This document shows, one piece after another, positions 56,839 to 64,000 of a stretch of 64,000 nt of DNA (the stretch's first letter is position 1; each line of letters opens with the position of its first letter). Location: positions 186,001-250,000 of the forward strand of contig NZ_VFSU01000011.1 of the NCBI RefSeq assembly GCF_006385875.1. Direction: 5' to 3'. The notes beneath the pieces were generated by a model. The model was not told the origin of the DNA. It saw nothing but the letters and a program-made list of their open reading frames with translations, and did not search any database. Made by a program: the position numbers and the translations under genes. Source of the DNA: Sandaracinobacter neustonicus. Lineage in GTDB: Bacteria > Pseudomonadota > Alphaproteobacteria > Sphingomonadales > Sphingomonadaceae.

Positions 56839-57176
56839 TAGGGCGCATCATCAGGCGGTGGTGGCTCGTCGCACTTCTGGCGCTCGTCTTTCTACGCGAG
56901 CTGGCCAAGTCGTCTTGGGCCGTGGCGAGAGCGGCCTTCGCCGTCGAGCAGCGGAACACACCCGCAATCATCGCTGTCCCGATCGGCCTTAGAACCGATT
57001 TCGGTATCGCGATGCTTGCCAATCTCGTGTCGCTGACGCCGGGCACGACCTCCCTTCATGTCAGCGATGATCGCAAGATTCTCTACGTCCATTGCCTCGA
57101 CGCGCCAGTGGTCGACGAGATCGTGGCCGATATCAAGGACACGTTCGAGCGGCGCATAGCGGAGATTGAAGCATGA
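56835..57176 (+). CDS. mrpE: Mrp antiporter subunit E
   Basis: The 113-residue MrpE has one or two N-terminal helices (WWLVALLALVFLRELAKSSW) and the conserved LVSLTPGTTSLHVSDDRKILYVHCLD. It overlaps mrpD and mrpF by 4 bp. It is needed for assembly or activity of the Mrp complex. Confidence 0.92.
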   Translation: MIGRIIRRWWLVALLALVFLRELAKSSWAVARAAFAVEQRNTPAIIAVPIGLRTDFGIAMLANLVSLTPGTTSLHVSDDRKILYVHCLDAPVVDEIVADIKDTFERRIAEIEA

Positions 57177-57466
57177 TCGCGAATCTCGACCTTCTTCTTT
57201 CTCAAATCGCGGCGGGCCTGCTCGTCGTCCTGCTCGTCCCTTTGACGATGACCTTGCTGCGGATGCTGCGAGGGCCGAGCTATGCCGACCGCTTTGTCGC
57301 GCTTGATATGCTTACGGGCCTCGCTGTTGCCATGGGCGCATTGACCATGGCCGCCACCGGGCGTCGCGAGTTTCTCGACGTGGCGCTTGGTTTGGCGATC
57401 TTCGGGTTTGTAGGCACCTGCGCTCTTGCGGCGTTTTTGGAGCACAAGGGAGGCGGCAAATCATGA
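57173..57466 (+). CDS. mrpF: Mrp antiporter subunit F
   Basis: The 97-residue MrpF has three helices and the motif MLRGPSYADRFVALDML with an essential Asp. It begins with ATGA overlapping the mrpE stop and overlaps mrpG. Confidence 0.92.
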   Translation: MIANLDLLLSQIAAGLLVVLLVPLTMTLLRMLRGPSYADRFVALDMLTGLAVAMGALTMAATGRREFLDVALGLAIFGFVGTCALAAFLEHKGGGKS

Positions 57467-57858
57467 CTCTTATCCTCGCCATGGTCGGGATCGTGCTGAA
57501 GCTCGCAGGCGTCGTTTTCCTGTTCGCCGCTGCTTTGGGTGTGCTGCGCTTCAAGGATGTTTTGCAGCGTATGCACGCCGCCACCAAAGCAGGCACGATA
57601 GGCGCGGGCCTGGTGATCCTGGGTTCGCTTGCCAATGCGTCGGACATGGAAACCATCGTCATCGGCCTGCTGGCAATCGCGTTTCTGCTGTTTACCGCAC
57701 CCGTTGCTGGGCATTTACTCGGTCGAGCTGCGTACACTTCGGGGGCACCACTTCAGGGCCTCGCCTCAGAACATGCCTTAACTGGGGTTCTTCAGCGCAT
57801 AGCGAAGCGGCGGGGCGATGAGGCACAATCGACCCACTTGGCGCAGCCCGATTCATGA
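57463..57858 (+). CDS. mrpG: Mrp antiporter subunit G
   Basis: The 131-residue MrpG has three helices and the signature LGVLRFKDVLQRMHAATKAGTIGAG, followed by TAPVAGHLLGRAAY. The C-terminal 40 residues are hydrophilic. It is the last subunit; the LysR gene starts 27 bp on, on the same strand. Confidence 0.92.
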   Translation: MTLILAMVGIVLKLAGVVFLFAAALGVLRFKDVLQRMHAATKAGTIGAGLVILGSLANASDMETIVIGLLAIAFLLFTAPVAGHLLGRAAYTSGAPLQGLASEHALTGVLQRIAKRRGDEAQSTHLAQPDS

Positions 57859-57885
57859 TGATCAGGTTTACGGTGTGACTTAGCC

Positions 57886-58869
57886 ATGGCGAAGGTGTCA
57901 ATCCACGCCATCGAGCTTCGCCATCTCCGCTACTTCGTGGCTGCCGCCGAGTATGGCAGCTTTCGAAAAGCTGGTGCGAGCATAGGCATTCAGCAATCTG
58001 CTCTCAGCCGTCGTATTCGCGATCTGGAATATCATCTCGGAGCGGCGCTATTCCACCGTCATAGCGGTGGGGTTACCCTCACGTTCGCCGGTCAGCAATT
58101 TCTTCGCCGTGCCCGGCAGATTTTGCGGAATGTCGGTGAGGGGTTGCACGATATCGCCTCTATCGGTCGCTCAGAGCATGGCCGTGTCAAGATCGGCATC
58201 TACTCCTCGATTGCCTCGGGCTTTCTAGCGGAGTTACTGCAGCGATATGCCGACGGTCATCCGAAGGTCCAGCTCGATCTGATTGATGACAATCCAGCCG
58301 AGCATGTTGCAGCCATTCGCCAGCTTCGCATCGACGTCGCGTTCGTCACCGGCGAGCGGACTTGGTCAGGTTGTCAATCAGCGCGGCTGTGGTCAGAGCG
58401 AGTTTTCGCAGTTCTCCCGACGAGTCATTTCCTGGCCGAAGAGGCGGAGGTCCGATGGGAGCAGCTCGCTGAGGAAATGTTTATCATCAACGACATGGCA
58501 CCCGGCCAGGAAATCCATGACTATCTGATCCAAAGCCTCGCGGCATTCGGTCATCACCCGTCAATCAGGACACAGCGCGTCGGCAGGGAAAACCTGTTGT
58601 CGTTGGTCGCGCTAAACTGCGGCATCACCATAGTCAGTGAGGCCATGACCGCTGCGGCTTTTCCAAACATCTTGTATCGCCCCATCGCCGGAGAGATTCT
58701 GCCCTTTGGCGCCGTTTGGTCGGACAAGAACGAAAATCCCGCCCTACGTCGACTGCTGGATCTTGCTATGTCTATGGCAAGATTGCACGGAGCAAACTCG
58801 CTCACTCTGCCGAGCGAGACGATTGAACCGAGCGCCGCAGCCTCGCGAATCCCCGATCGGTTGCAATGA
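57886..58869 (+). CDS. LysR-family transcriptional regulator
   Basis: The 327-residue product has the LysR winged helix (LRHLRYFVAAAEYGSFRKAG, IQQSALSRRIRDLEYHLGAALFHR) and a type 2 periplasmic-fold sensor domain (GRVKIGIYSSIASGF). It follows mrpG by 27 bp and could control that operon or be read through from it. Its inducer is not known. Its last 68 bp overlap the convergent DUF2274 gene, an unusual depth. Confidence 0.88.
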   Translation: MAKVSIHAIELRHLRYFVAAAEYGSFRKAGASIGIQQSALSRRIRDLEYHLGAALFHRHSGGVTLTFAGQQFLRRARQILRNVGEGLHDIASIGRSEHGRVKIGIYSSIASGFLAELLQRYADGHPKVQLDLIDDNPAEHVAAIRQLRIDVAFVTGERTWSGCQSARLWSERVFAVLPTSHFLAEEAEVRWEQLAEEMFIINDMAPGQEIHDYLIQSLAAFGHHPSIRTQRVGRENLLSLVALNCGITIVSEAMTAAAFPNILYRPIAGEILPFGAVWSDKNENPALRRLLDLAMSMARLHGANSLTLPSETIEPSAAASRIPDRLQ

Positions 58870-59041
58870 AACGCTCCAGCATGGGCACGATTAACTTCAT
58901 GGGATCGCTGATATTCCGGCCAGTCTCCTGCCCGAGAGCGTCAGCATAGGCAAGAAGATCGCGGTGAAGAGTGGCCGGGAGTTCCACGGTCGTCTTTACG
59001 GGCTTTTCTTCGACAATCGCTCCCAATTTCAACTTCGCCAT
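58802..59041 (-). CDS. DUF2274 protein, last gene of the trb operon
   Basis: This 79-residue protein starts AKLKLGAIVEEKPVKTTVELPATLHRDLLAYADAL and has a ribbon-helix-helix look, with a basic C terminus. DUF2274 genes sit right after trbI in alphaproteobacterial ICEs, and this one starts 1 bp after trbI ends. It may be a small DNA-binding regulator of transfer genes; that is inference. Confidence 0.88.
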   Translation of the reverse strand: MAKLKLGAIVEEKPVKTTVELPATLHRDLLAYADALGQETGRNISDPMKLIVPMLERFIATDRGFARLRRSVQSSRSAE

Positions 59042-59042
59042 A

Positions 59043-60215
59043 TCAGCCTCTGTAAGGTTCGAGTACTAAGTCGCGTGTGACGATGACCCGGACGGGATAA
59101 CCGGGGCGGATCGTCAACGTGGGCGCGATCTGCAGTTGACGCCGAATAATTTGCTGGCCTGCATCATTGATCGTGTCTTGCGCCCCATCGCGGATCGCGC
59201 GGATCAGGCGGTCTTCATCGCTAACGGCACGTTGCGAGCCGACGGCCAGCAAGGTCGAGAGGCCTACGGCTTTCGCTAGATCCCACCAGTGATAGTCGAC
59301 GCCATCCTGGAGGCCGGCATACCCTTGGGTATCGGCGCCCGGTTGCCTCTCCAAAACGATCGAACGGCCGTTCGGAAGGATCAGCCTGTTCCAGACGAGA
59401 AGAACACGGCGTTGCCCAAAGCCGACGTCGTTGCTGTATTCCCCGATAATTCGTGTCCCCTGGGGCACGATGAGCACGCGACCGGTAGGGCTATCGTAGA
59501 TATTTTCCGTCACCTGCGCGGTAATCTGTCCGGGCAGATCGGAGCGTATGCCCGTGATCAGTGCGGCGGGGATGACGGCACCGGCCTGAAGAACGTAGGG
59601 AGAGGCGGGAGCCACTACACGATCGGCCGATACGGTGCGGCGATCGACCGGACCATTCAGGAATGCGAGCTGACGTTCCTGAGCCGTTCGTGCTGCGCCA
59701 GGCATTTCGAGACTAGGCATACCAAGCGTCGCCGTTTCCGCAGGCGCGGTGGTAGCTCCAGGCCCGGTTTGAAAAAAGACTCGGCTGATGCGCGCCGCTT
59801 CCATTTCCGCCAGTCGACGTTGTTCCTCCGGATCGGGTTGGGGCGACGCCACGGGCGGGGGAACGACGGGTTGACCACGATTTTGCGCATCGAGGATCGG
59901 GCGGCCGAGATCGCCAGGGAGCGGCGGACCGAGAACAGGGCCAGAATAATCCCGCGGAAGGCCTGCGAGGCCGTCGGCAGTCGGACGGTTCTCGGTCGAG
60001 TAAAGTTCCCGATCGCTGTCGCCAGCGTCGCGCGTCTGCAACGCATAGATCAGGGCACCGCCGATGCCGACGCTGACGATAAGTCCGGCGGTCGCGAGCA
60101 CCTTGCGGGAGAGACGAGTTATGCGTGGCGGTTCAGCGCGTAGGCGCATGGGTTCAGCCGATTCAGCGGTCGCTCCTGTCAGCGCTTCGTCCCTATTCGT
60201 TTCATTGTTGCTCAC
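59043..60215 (-). CDS. trbI: Conjugal transfer protein TrbI (VirB10 family)
   Basis: The 390-residue VirB10 homologue has a short cytoplasmic N terminus, one transmembrane helix (VLATAGLIVSVGIGGALIYAL, about 40-60), a Pro-rich linker (VVPPPVASPQPDPEEQRR), and the C-terminal domain with YVLQAGAVIPAALITGIRSD, GRVLIVPQGTRIIGEYSNDV and NRLILPNGRSIVLE. It spans both membranes of the T4SS and links to TrbG. It overlaps trbG by 4 bp. Confidence 0.93.
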   Translation of the reverse strand: MSNNETNRDEALTGATAESAEPMRLRAEPPRITRLSRKVLATAGLIVSVGIGGALIYALQTRDAGDSDRELYSTENRPTADGLAGLPRDYSGPVLGPPLPGDLGRPILDAQNRGQPVVPPPVASPQPDPEEQRRLAEMEAARISRVFFQTGPGATTAPAETATLGMPSLEMPGAARTAQERQLAFLNGPVDRRTVSADRVVAPASPYVLQAGAVIPAALITGIRSDLPGQITAQVTENIYDSPTGRVLIVPQGTRIIGEYSNDVGFGQRRVLLVWNRLILPNGRSIVLERQPGADTQGYAGLQDGVDYHWWDLAKAVGLSTLLAVGSQRAVSDEDRLIRAIRDGAQDTINDAGQQIIRRQLQIAPTLTIRPGYPVRVIVTRDLVLEPYRG

Positions 60216-61192
60216 GATGCGGGCCTCCCGTCGGTGCGGACGATCCTGACGGTTTGCTGGCGATCGCCGCCTCCGAGGCGCAGCTCGGCGGCGGCGAAGA
60301 TCCGGTCTACGATCAGGATGTTCTGGTAAATTCGACTGTTGACGATCTGAGGTTCGCCGTCCGAGCCAAGGACGAAGATGGGCGGCATTTCGCCTTGGGC
60401 GATGCCGCGTGGAAACTCCACATAGACCCGCCGGCCATCGTCATAGACGGAGACCGGCCGCCAGGGCGGCGTGTCGCCGGTCAACCCATAGCGATACCGC
60501 CGCTGCGATGCCGCAGGAATGACGGGCGTTGCCGGAATATTCAGACGCTGGGAGGCCGGCAGCTTGGGATAGGCCCAAGCTATCGCCGGCATGTAAGGTG
60601 TTTCGGCGGCGCGCAGCTCGATCATGTATATGCGCCGGTCGGTCGTAATCACCAGATTGGTCGAGATGCCGGTCCTTGTGGGCTTCACCAGCACATGGAC
60701 ACGCCGGGTAATGCCCGATCCGCTTTCGGTGTCGCCGATGATCCAACGCGCTGTATCGCCAGCAGCGATCGGACCGGCGCCGGTGAGGCGTTCGCCTGGC
60801 TCGAGCGCGATGTTCGTGATCTGGCCCGGCGAGGCATACACCTGATAGAGGGCACCTTCGCTCCATGGATAAATCTGAATGGAGTTGTAGTAGCCTTCGC
60901 GTCGGGGCTCGATCCGCGCCGCGGCATTGGCGTTTCCGACGCGTCCAGTGGGTGAATTCGCGGCGGTCCCACCGCGCGCCGGCACCCAGGCCGGCGGTAT
61001 GTGCAATGGACGCGGTCGTTCTTCAACGACAGGCGCTGGCGCAGCCGGTAGAGGCGGCACGCTTTCGTCGTAGCTGATCTGCGACGGCTTGGTGGTCGCG
61101 CATCCCGCCAGCGTGGTGGCGGAAAGAAGCGCAAGCACCAAGGCGGATTTACGGAAAGCCGGAGTGCCGGCTTTGCTGAGAGCCGGACTCAT
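60212..61192 (-). CDS. trbG: Conjugal transfer protein TrbG (VirB9 family)
   Basis: The 326-residue TrbG has a lipoprotein signal with LAGC at about residues 27-30. The VirB9 domain follows with YQVYASPGQITNIALEPGE, RVHVLVKPTRTGISTNLVI and RYRYGLTGDTPPW. It forms the outer-membrane core with TrbI and a lipoprotein. It overlaps trbF and trbI by 4 bp. Confidence 0.93.
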   Translation of the reverse strand: MSPALSKAGTPAFRKSALVLALLSATTLAGCATTKPSQISYDESVPPLPAAPAPVVEERPRPLHIPPAWVPARGGTAANSPTGRVGNANAAARIEPRREGYYNSIQIYPWSEGALYQVYASPGQITNIALEPGERLTGAGPIAAGDTARWIIGDTESGSGITRRVHVLVKPTRTGISTNLVITTDRRIYMIELRAAETPYMPAIAWAYPKLPASQRLNIPATPVIPAASQRRYRYGLTGDTPPWRPVSVYDDGRRVYVEFPRGIAQGEMPPIFVLGSDGEPQIVNSRIYQNILIVDRIFAAAELRLGGGDRQQTVRIVRTDGRPAS

Positions 61193-61878
61193 TGCGACAT
61201 CTCCCGCGACCAGTTGATGGCGTTGACGTAGATTCCTAACGGATTGGCGCGCAGCCGTTCGGCGTCGCGCGGGGGCTGGATCACGATGGTGAGGATCGCG
61301 GTCCAGCGCTCGGTCGTGGCGAGCTGGCCGTTCTCGTAGCGCCTCTCTGTCCAGGCCACGCGGAAAGAGTCCGGCGAAGCGCGAATGACGCTCGACACTT
61401 CCACCGCGATCTGCTGCCGCCCGACTTTGGTGAACGGGTCATTGGCGCGGGCGTAGTCGTTGAGGGCGGCTGCGCCACGGTCTGTCGTCCATTCGTAGGC
61501 GCGAAGCCAATTCTGACGGACAATGATCGCGTCGGCCGGGATGGCGCGAACCTGCTCAATGAAGCGGCCGAGATGGAAGGCAATCTGCGGATCGGTCGGC
61601 CGATAATCGGCCACGGCGGGGGCGACGCTCTGGGCCTGGCCGAAACGATCGACCTGAACGACCCAGGGCACCACAGTGCCGCGCGCCGATTGCAAGACCA
61701 GTGCCGTGGCGAAACCCGCGGACAGGATCAGCGAGCCAAAGGCCATAGCGCGCCAGTTCCTGGCCTGCACACGGGCGGAGCCGATGCGGTCGTCCCAGAC
61801 TTGTGCAGCCTTCTGATAGGGCGTCACCGGCTCGGGCGACTTGCCGTAGTGGGTTGTGGGGCGTTTGAACAAGCTCAT
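61189..61878 (-). CDS. trbF: Conjugal transfer protein TrbF (VirB8 family)
   Basis: The 229-residue VirB8-like protein has a cytoplasmic N terminus, one transmembrane helix (MAFGSLILSAGFATALVLQS, about 45-65), and a periplasmic NTF2-like domain (IAFHLGRFIEQVRAIPADAIIVRQNWLRAYE). It bridges the inner-membrane and core complexes. It overlaps trbG by 4 bp and touches trbL. Confidence 0.93.
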   Translation of the reverse strand: MSLFKRPTTHYGKSPEPVTPYQKAAQVWDDRIGSARVQARNWRAMAFGSLILSAGFATALVLQSARGTVVPWVVQVDRFGQAQSVAPAVADYRPTDPQIAFHLGRFIEQVRAIPADAIIVRQNWLRAYEWTTDRGAAALNDYARANDPFTKVGRQQIAVEVSSVIRASPDSFRVAWTERRYENGQLATTERWTAILTIVIQPPRDAERLRANPLGIYVNAINWSREMSQ

Positions 61879-63230
61879 TAGCGGTCACTTTCGGAGAGGT
61901 TGACGGAAGAGCCGCCGCCGTGGCTGTCGCCGGCGCGAACGGCATGAGCGGCGACTGTTGCGCCGTGCCCGATTGAACGGCTGCGCTGCATGCGCCTGGC
62001 CCAGGCGGGAGGACCTTCGCGGGAGCCGGCCGAACTGTCGGCAGCAGGTTCCCCGCCGATGGTCCCTTTGGTTGAGGAACCGCCCGTGGCCCCGAAGCCG
62101 GCCTTGGCGCCGTCGGAGAAGCTGGATTTCATGCTGTCGGCGGCGCGCGAGGTGGCGCGCTTCAGCGGGGAGACGGTCGCCGCGCTCGCAGCGCGGGCGA
62201 CGCCGCCGAGACCGGATGCGACGCCCGCCGCGCCGGACTGGCCCAGGGAACCGAGGCTGTACGCGGCGCTCGCACCACCCGCGGCTGCGGCGCCTCCGCG
62301 GGCGACAGCAGCGCCGCCAGAGAGCGCCGCCGCGCTTCCCTTTACGGCCAGGCCGGCGGCGCCACCTGCGGCAAGCGCCGCCCCGCCGACCGCAAGGCCG
62401 GTACCAACGGCGGCGCCGGCGCTGAGCTGCGGCCCGCCCTGAACCAAGCCGGCGGCGATGCCGGGACCGAAGATGCCGAGACCCAGCAGGGAAAGCGCAG
62501 CCAGCACGACAGCCATGGCGTCGTCGATCGTCGGCGTCTGGCCTCCGAATCCGGTCGTGAACTGTGAAAACAGTGTCGAGCCGATGCCGATGATAACGGC
62601 GAGAACCAACACCTTGATGCCGGAGGAGACGACGTTGCCCAGCACGCGCTCGGCCATGAACGCGGTCTTTCCGAAGAGCCCAAAGGGGATCAGAACAAAG
62701 CCGGCAAGCGTCGTCAGCTTGAACTCGATCAACGTGACGAAGAGCTGGATGGCGAGAATGAAGAAGGCGAGGATGACCAGCGCCCAGGCGAAGAGCAGAC
62801 ACGCGATCTGGATGAAATTCTCGAAAAAGCTGATCCATCCCATCAGATCGGAGATGGACTCCAGCAGCGGCCGTGCCGCATCCAGCCCGGTTTGAGCGAC
62901 CTTTCCGGGCCGCATCAGATCCTGAGCCGTGAAGCTCGTGCCCGATCCCTTCAGGCCGAGGCCGGCGAAGGATTCGAAAATGATTCTGGCGAGGTTGTTC
63001 CAGTTGCCGATGATGTAGGCGAAGGCGCCGACGAAGAGGGTCTTCTTGACGAGCCGCGCGATGATGTCGTCGTCAGCGCCCCAGCTCCAGAACAACGCGG
63101 CGAGCGTCACATCGATCACTATGAGCGTGGTCGCAATGAAGGCGACCTCGCCACCAAGCAATCCGAAGCCGCTGTCGATATAGGAGGTGAAGACCCCCAG
63201 GAAATTGTCGATGACGCCTGAGCCGCCCAT
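61878..63230 (-). CDS. trbL: Conjugal transfer protein TrbL (VirB6 family)
   Basis: The 450-residue polytopic protein has about six helices in the first 250 residues (VIDNFLGVFTSYIDSGFGLLGG, FIQIACLLFAWALVILAFF, VLGNVVSSGIKVLVLAVIIG). A glycine/alanine/serine-rich tail of about 200 residues follows, as is typical of TrbL. It forms the inner-membrane channel. The stop touches trbF (TGATG). Confidence 0.92.
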   Translation of the reverse strand: MGGSGVIDNFLGVFTSYIDSGFGLLGGEVAFIATTLIVIDVTLAALFWSWGADDDIIARLVKKTLFVGAFAYIIGNWNNLARIIFESFAGLGLKGSGTSFTAQDLMRPGKVAQTGLDAARPLLESISDLMGWISFFENFIQIACLLFAWALVILAFFILAIQLFVTLIEFKLTTLAGFVLIPFGLFGKTAFMAERVLGNVVSSGIKVLVLAVIIGIGSTLFSQFTTGFGGQTPTIDDAMAVVLAALSLLGLGIFGPGIAAGLVQGGPQLSAGAAVGTGLAVGGAALAAGGAAGLAVKGSAAALSGGAAVARGGAAAAGGASAAYSLGSLGQSGAAGVASGLGGVARAASAATVSPLKRATSRAADSMKSSFSDGAKAGFGATGGSSTKGTIGGEPAADSSAGSREGPPAWARRMQRSRSIGHGATVAAHAVRAGDSHGGGSSVNLSESDR

Positions 63231-63233
63231 GAT

Positions 63234-63518
63234 TCAGCGCCCTTCCTGAGGCTGGGGCGCCGGGGGCGTCGCACGCCCGAGGAAGCGGTCGCGGGTTTCC
63301 GCCCAGACGCGCATGCAGGCCGGATCGCTGGCAGCCTCTTGGCCAAGCTGCTGGCACCGGCGCTGCGCATCCCGAAGCGGATCTCGCATCGCCTGAACCG
63401 GCCTGACCGGCTGCTGCGACGGAAGTGGTTCCTTTCGGGTCATCTCGATCGCTGTCGCCGTGATGGCGATGGCGACGAAGACGACTGCGCCCAGCCGGGC
63501 CAGCATCTTGCCGTCCAT
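63234..63518 (-). CDS. trbK: Entry-exclusion protein TrbK (TrbK-alt type)
   Basis: The 94-residue protein starts MDGKMLARLGAVVFVAIAIT, one membrane helix, and has the conserved Cys-containing RDAQRRCQQLGQEAASDPACMRVWAETRDRF. Its place between trbJ and trbL is that of TrbK, which blocks re-entry of the same element. The ATG at 63518 was taken; a longer frame to 63578 lacks a signal. Confidence 0.85.
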   Translation of the reverse strand: MDGKMLARLGAVVFVAIAITATAIEMTRKEPLPSQQPVRPVQAMRDPLRDAQRRCQQLGQEAASDPACMRVWAETRDRFLGRATPPAPQPQEGR

Positions 63519-63528
63519 GGCTACGCCC

Positions 63529-64000
63529 TCAGTTGCCGTTGCCGTACATCCGGGCATTGCCCGGCTGATAGCCGGCACCGGGCGTCAGGAAGCGACGGCG
63601 CTGTTCGCGTCCCTGCTCGGCAGCGGCCGCACGCTCGGCCTCGGTCAACGCACCCGACCGGCCGTTGGCCGAGATCAGCGCGATCAGATCCGAGAGCTGT
63701 TGCGACTGGAGTGCGAGGAGCTGGTTGCCGGCCTGCGTCGCCTGCAGCGCTCCCGTCGCGCCCTGACTCTGGCCGACAAGGGAGGACATCTCGGCGCGGT
63801 TGGTGTCGATATTGGTGACGACGCCGGCCTGCACGCGCATGGCGTCCTGGAGACCGCCGACCGTATTCTGCCAGCGCGTGCGGGCGCCGGAGATCAGTTC
63901 GGCATCCGTAGCCGAGAGCGAAGCCCGGCCATATTGCTGCTGAAACATCCGGTCGACATTCTGGACGTCGAAGGCGATGTTCTGCGCCTGCTGCAAGAGC
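63529..64000 (-). CDS. trbJ: Conjugal transfer protein TrbJ, N-terminus beyond window
   Basis: This partial frame, about 157 codons, runs off the right edge. It shows the TrbJ (VirB5-like) pattern: helical QAQNIAFDVQNVDRMFQQQYG, then GNQLLALQSQQLSDLIALISANGR and a short C-terminal tail. TrbJ is a periplasmic pilus-associated protein. It starts the visible trbJ-K-L-F-G-I row; trbB-E should lie to the right. Confidence 0.9.
   Translation of the reverse strand, partial: LLQQAQNIAFDVQNVDRMFQQQYGRASLSATDAELISGARTRWQNTVGGLQDAMRVQAGVVTNIDTNRAEMSSLVGQSQGATGALQATQAGNQLLALQSQQLSDLIALISANGRSGALTEAERAAAAEQGREQRRRFLTPGAGYQPGNARMYGNGN

Larger units (their letters stand above)
45733..64000. mobile_element. 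Left end of an integrated conjugative element (partial)
   Basis: From the broken tRNA to the right edge, genes are cargo (tRNA-Arg, fluC, OxyR-like, IS1380, catalase, M20 fragment, mrp operon, LysR) and a trb conjugation operon. The boundary on the left is the tRNA-Arg break. The right boundary, integrase, relaxase and coupling protein lie outside. Alternatively, the cargo came in several steps, since base composition and flanking repeats differ along it. Confidence 0.75.

Overview
The window is high-GC DNA from an alphaproteobacterium of the Sphingomonadales. Support comes from a PEP-CTERM protein of the sphingomonad type, a SapC protein, the phaR/phaC/phaA set, the DUF1285-Nudix-CCA block, a trans-acting repeat typical of this order (GGCTTCGACAGGCTCAGC type), and many TGATG/ATGA overlaps. 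It falls into two parts: ordinary chromosome from 1 to about 45.7 kb, and the left end of an integrated conjugative element from about 45.73 kb to beyond the right edge.

Region 1 (0.1-9.8 kb) is a peptide and D-amino-acid scavenging cluster. It contains dgcN (D-Glu N-acetyltransferase) and dgcA (N-acetyl-D-Glu racemase), three exported penicillin-recognising serine hydrolases, an exported M19-type dipeptidase and a YkvI-like membrane carrier. Together these could release D-Glu from peptides, import it and convert it through N-acetyl-D-Glu to L-Glu. A short motif is shared upstream of dgcN and of the hydrolase-dgcA operon. A small tail of an outer-membrane barrel gene sits inside the cluster. 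Region 2 (10-25 kb) holds a lipoprotein cytochrome c, a GNAT-DUF1285-Nudix-CCA-flavin monooxygenase block, PHA metabolism, a D-2-hydroxyacid dehydrogenase, SapC, and a YceI-cytochrome b561-YceI-acyl-CoA ligase operon. Region 3 (25-45.7 kb) holds a PEP-CTERM protein, an M20D hydrolase, xseB-ispA-coaD-cyclophilin-queA-tgt, a P450 with an operator-like leader, DAHP synthase II-gor, glmU-glmS, gph-lolA, xthA-ribA, a patatin and an L,D-transpeptidase.

Region 4 (45.7 kb to the end) is the mobile part. The 5' half of a tRNA-Arg(CCG) gene breaks off right after its anticodon arm at about 45,732. A complete but different tRNA-Arg(CCG) follows 246 bp later and can stand in for it. Cargo comes next: a fluoride riboswitch with fluC, an OxyR-like regulator lacking the peroxidatic cysteine, an IS1380-family element, a catalase and a truncated M20 peptidase with Rhizobiales-style sequence around them, a complete mrpABCDEFG antiporter operon whose mrpD carries a frameshift, and a LysR regulator. 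The window ends in a conjugation operon read leftwards (trbJ, trbK, trbL, trbF, trbG, trbI, DUF2274). No integrase or relaxase lies inside the window; these should be further right.

Start codons were chosen by reading-frame overlap, Shine-Dalgarno match and family start position. No rRNA genes and no CRISPR array were seen.
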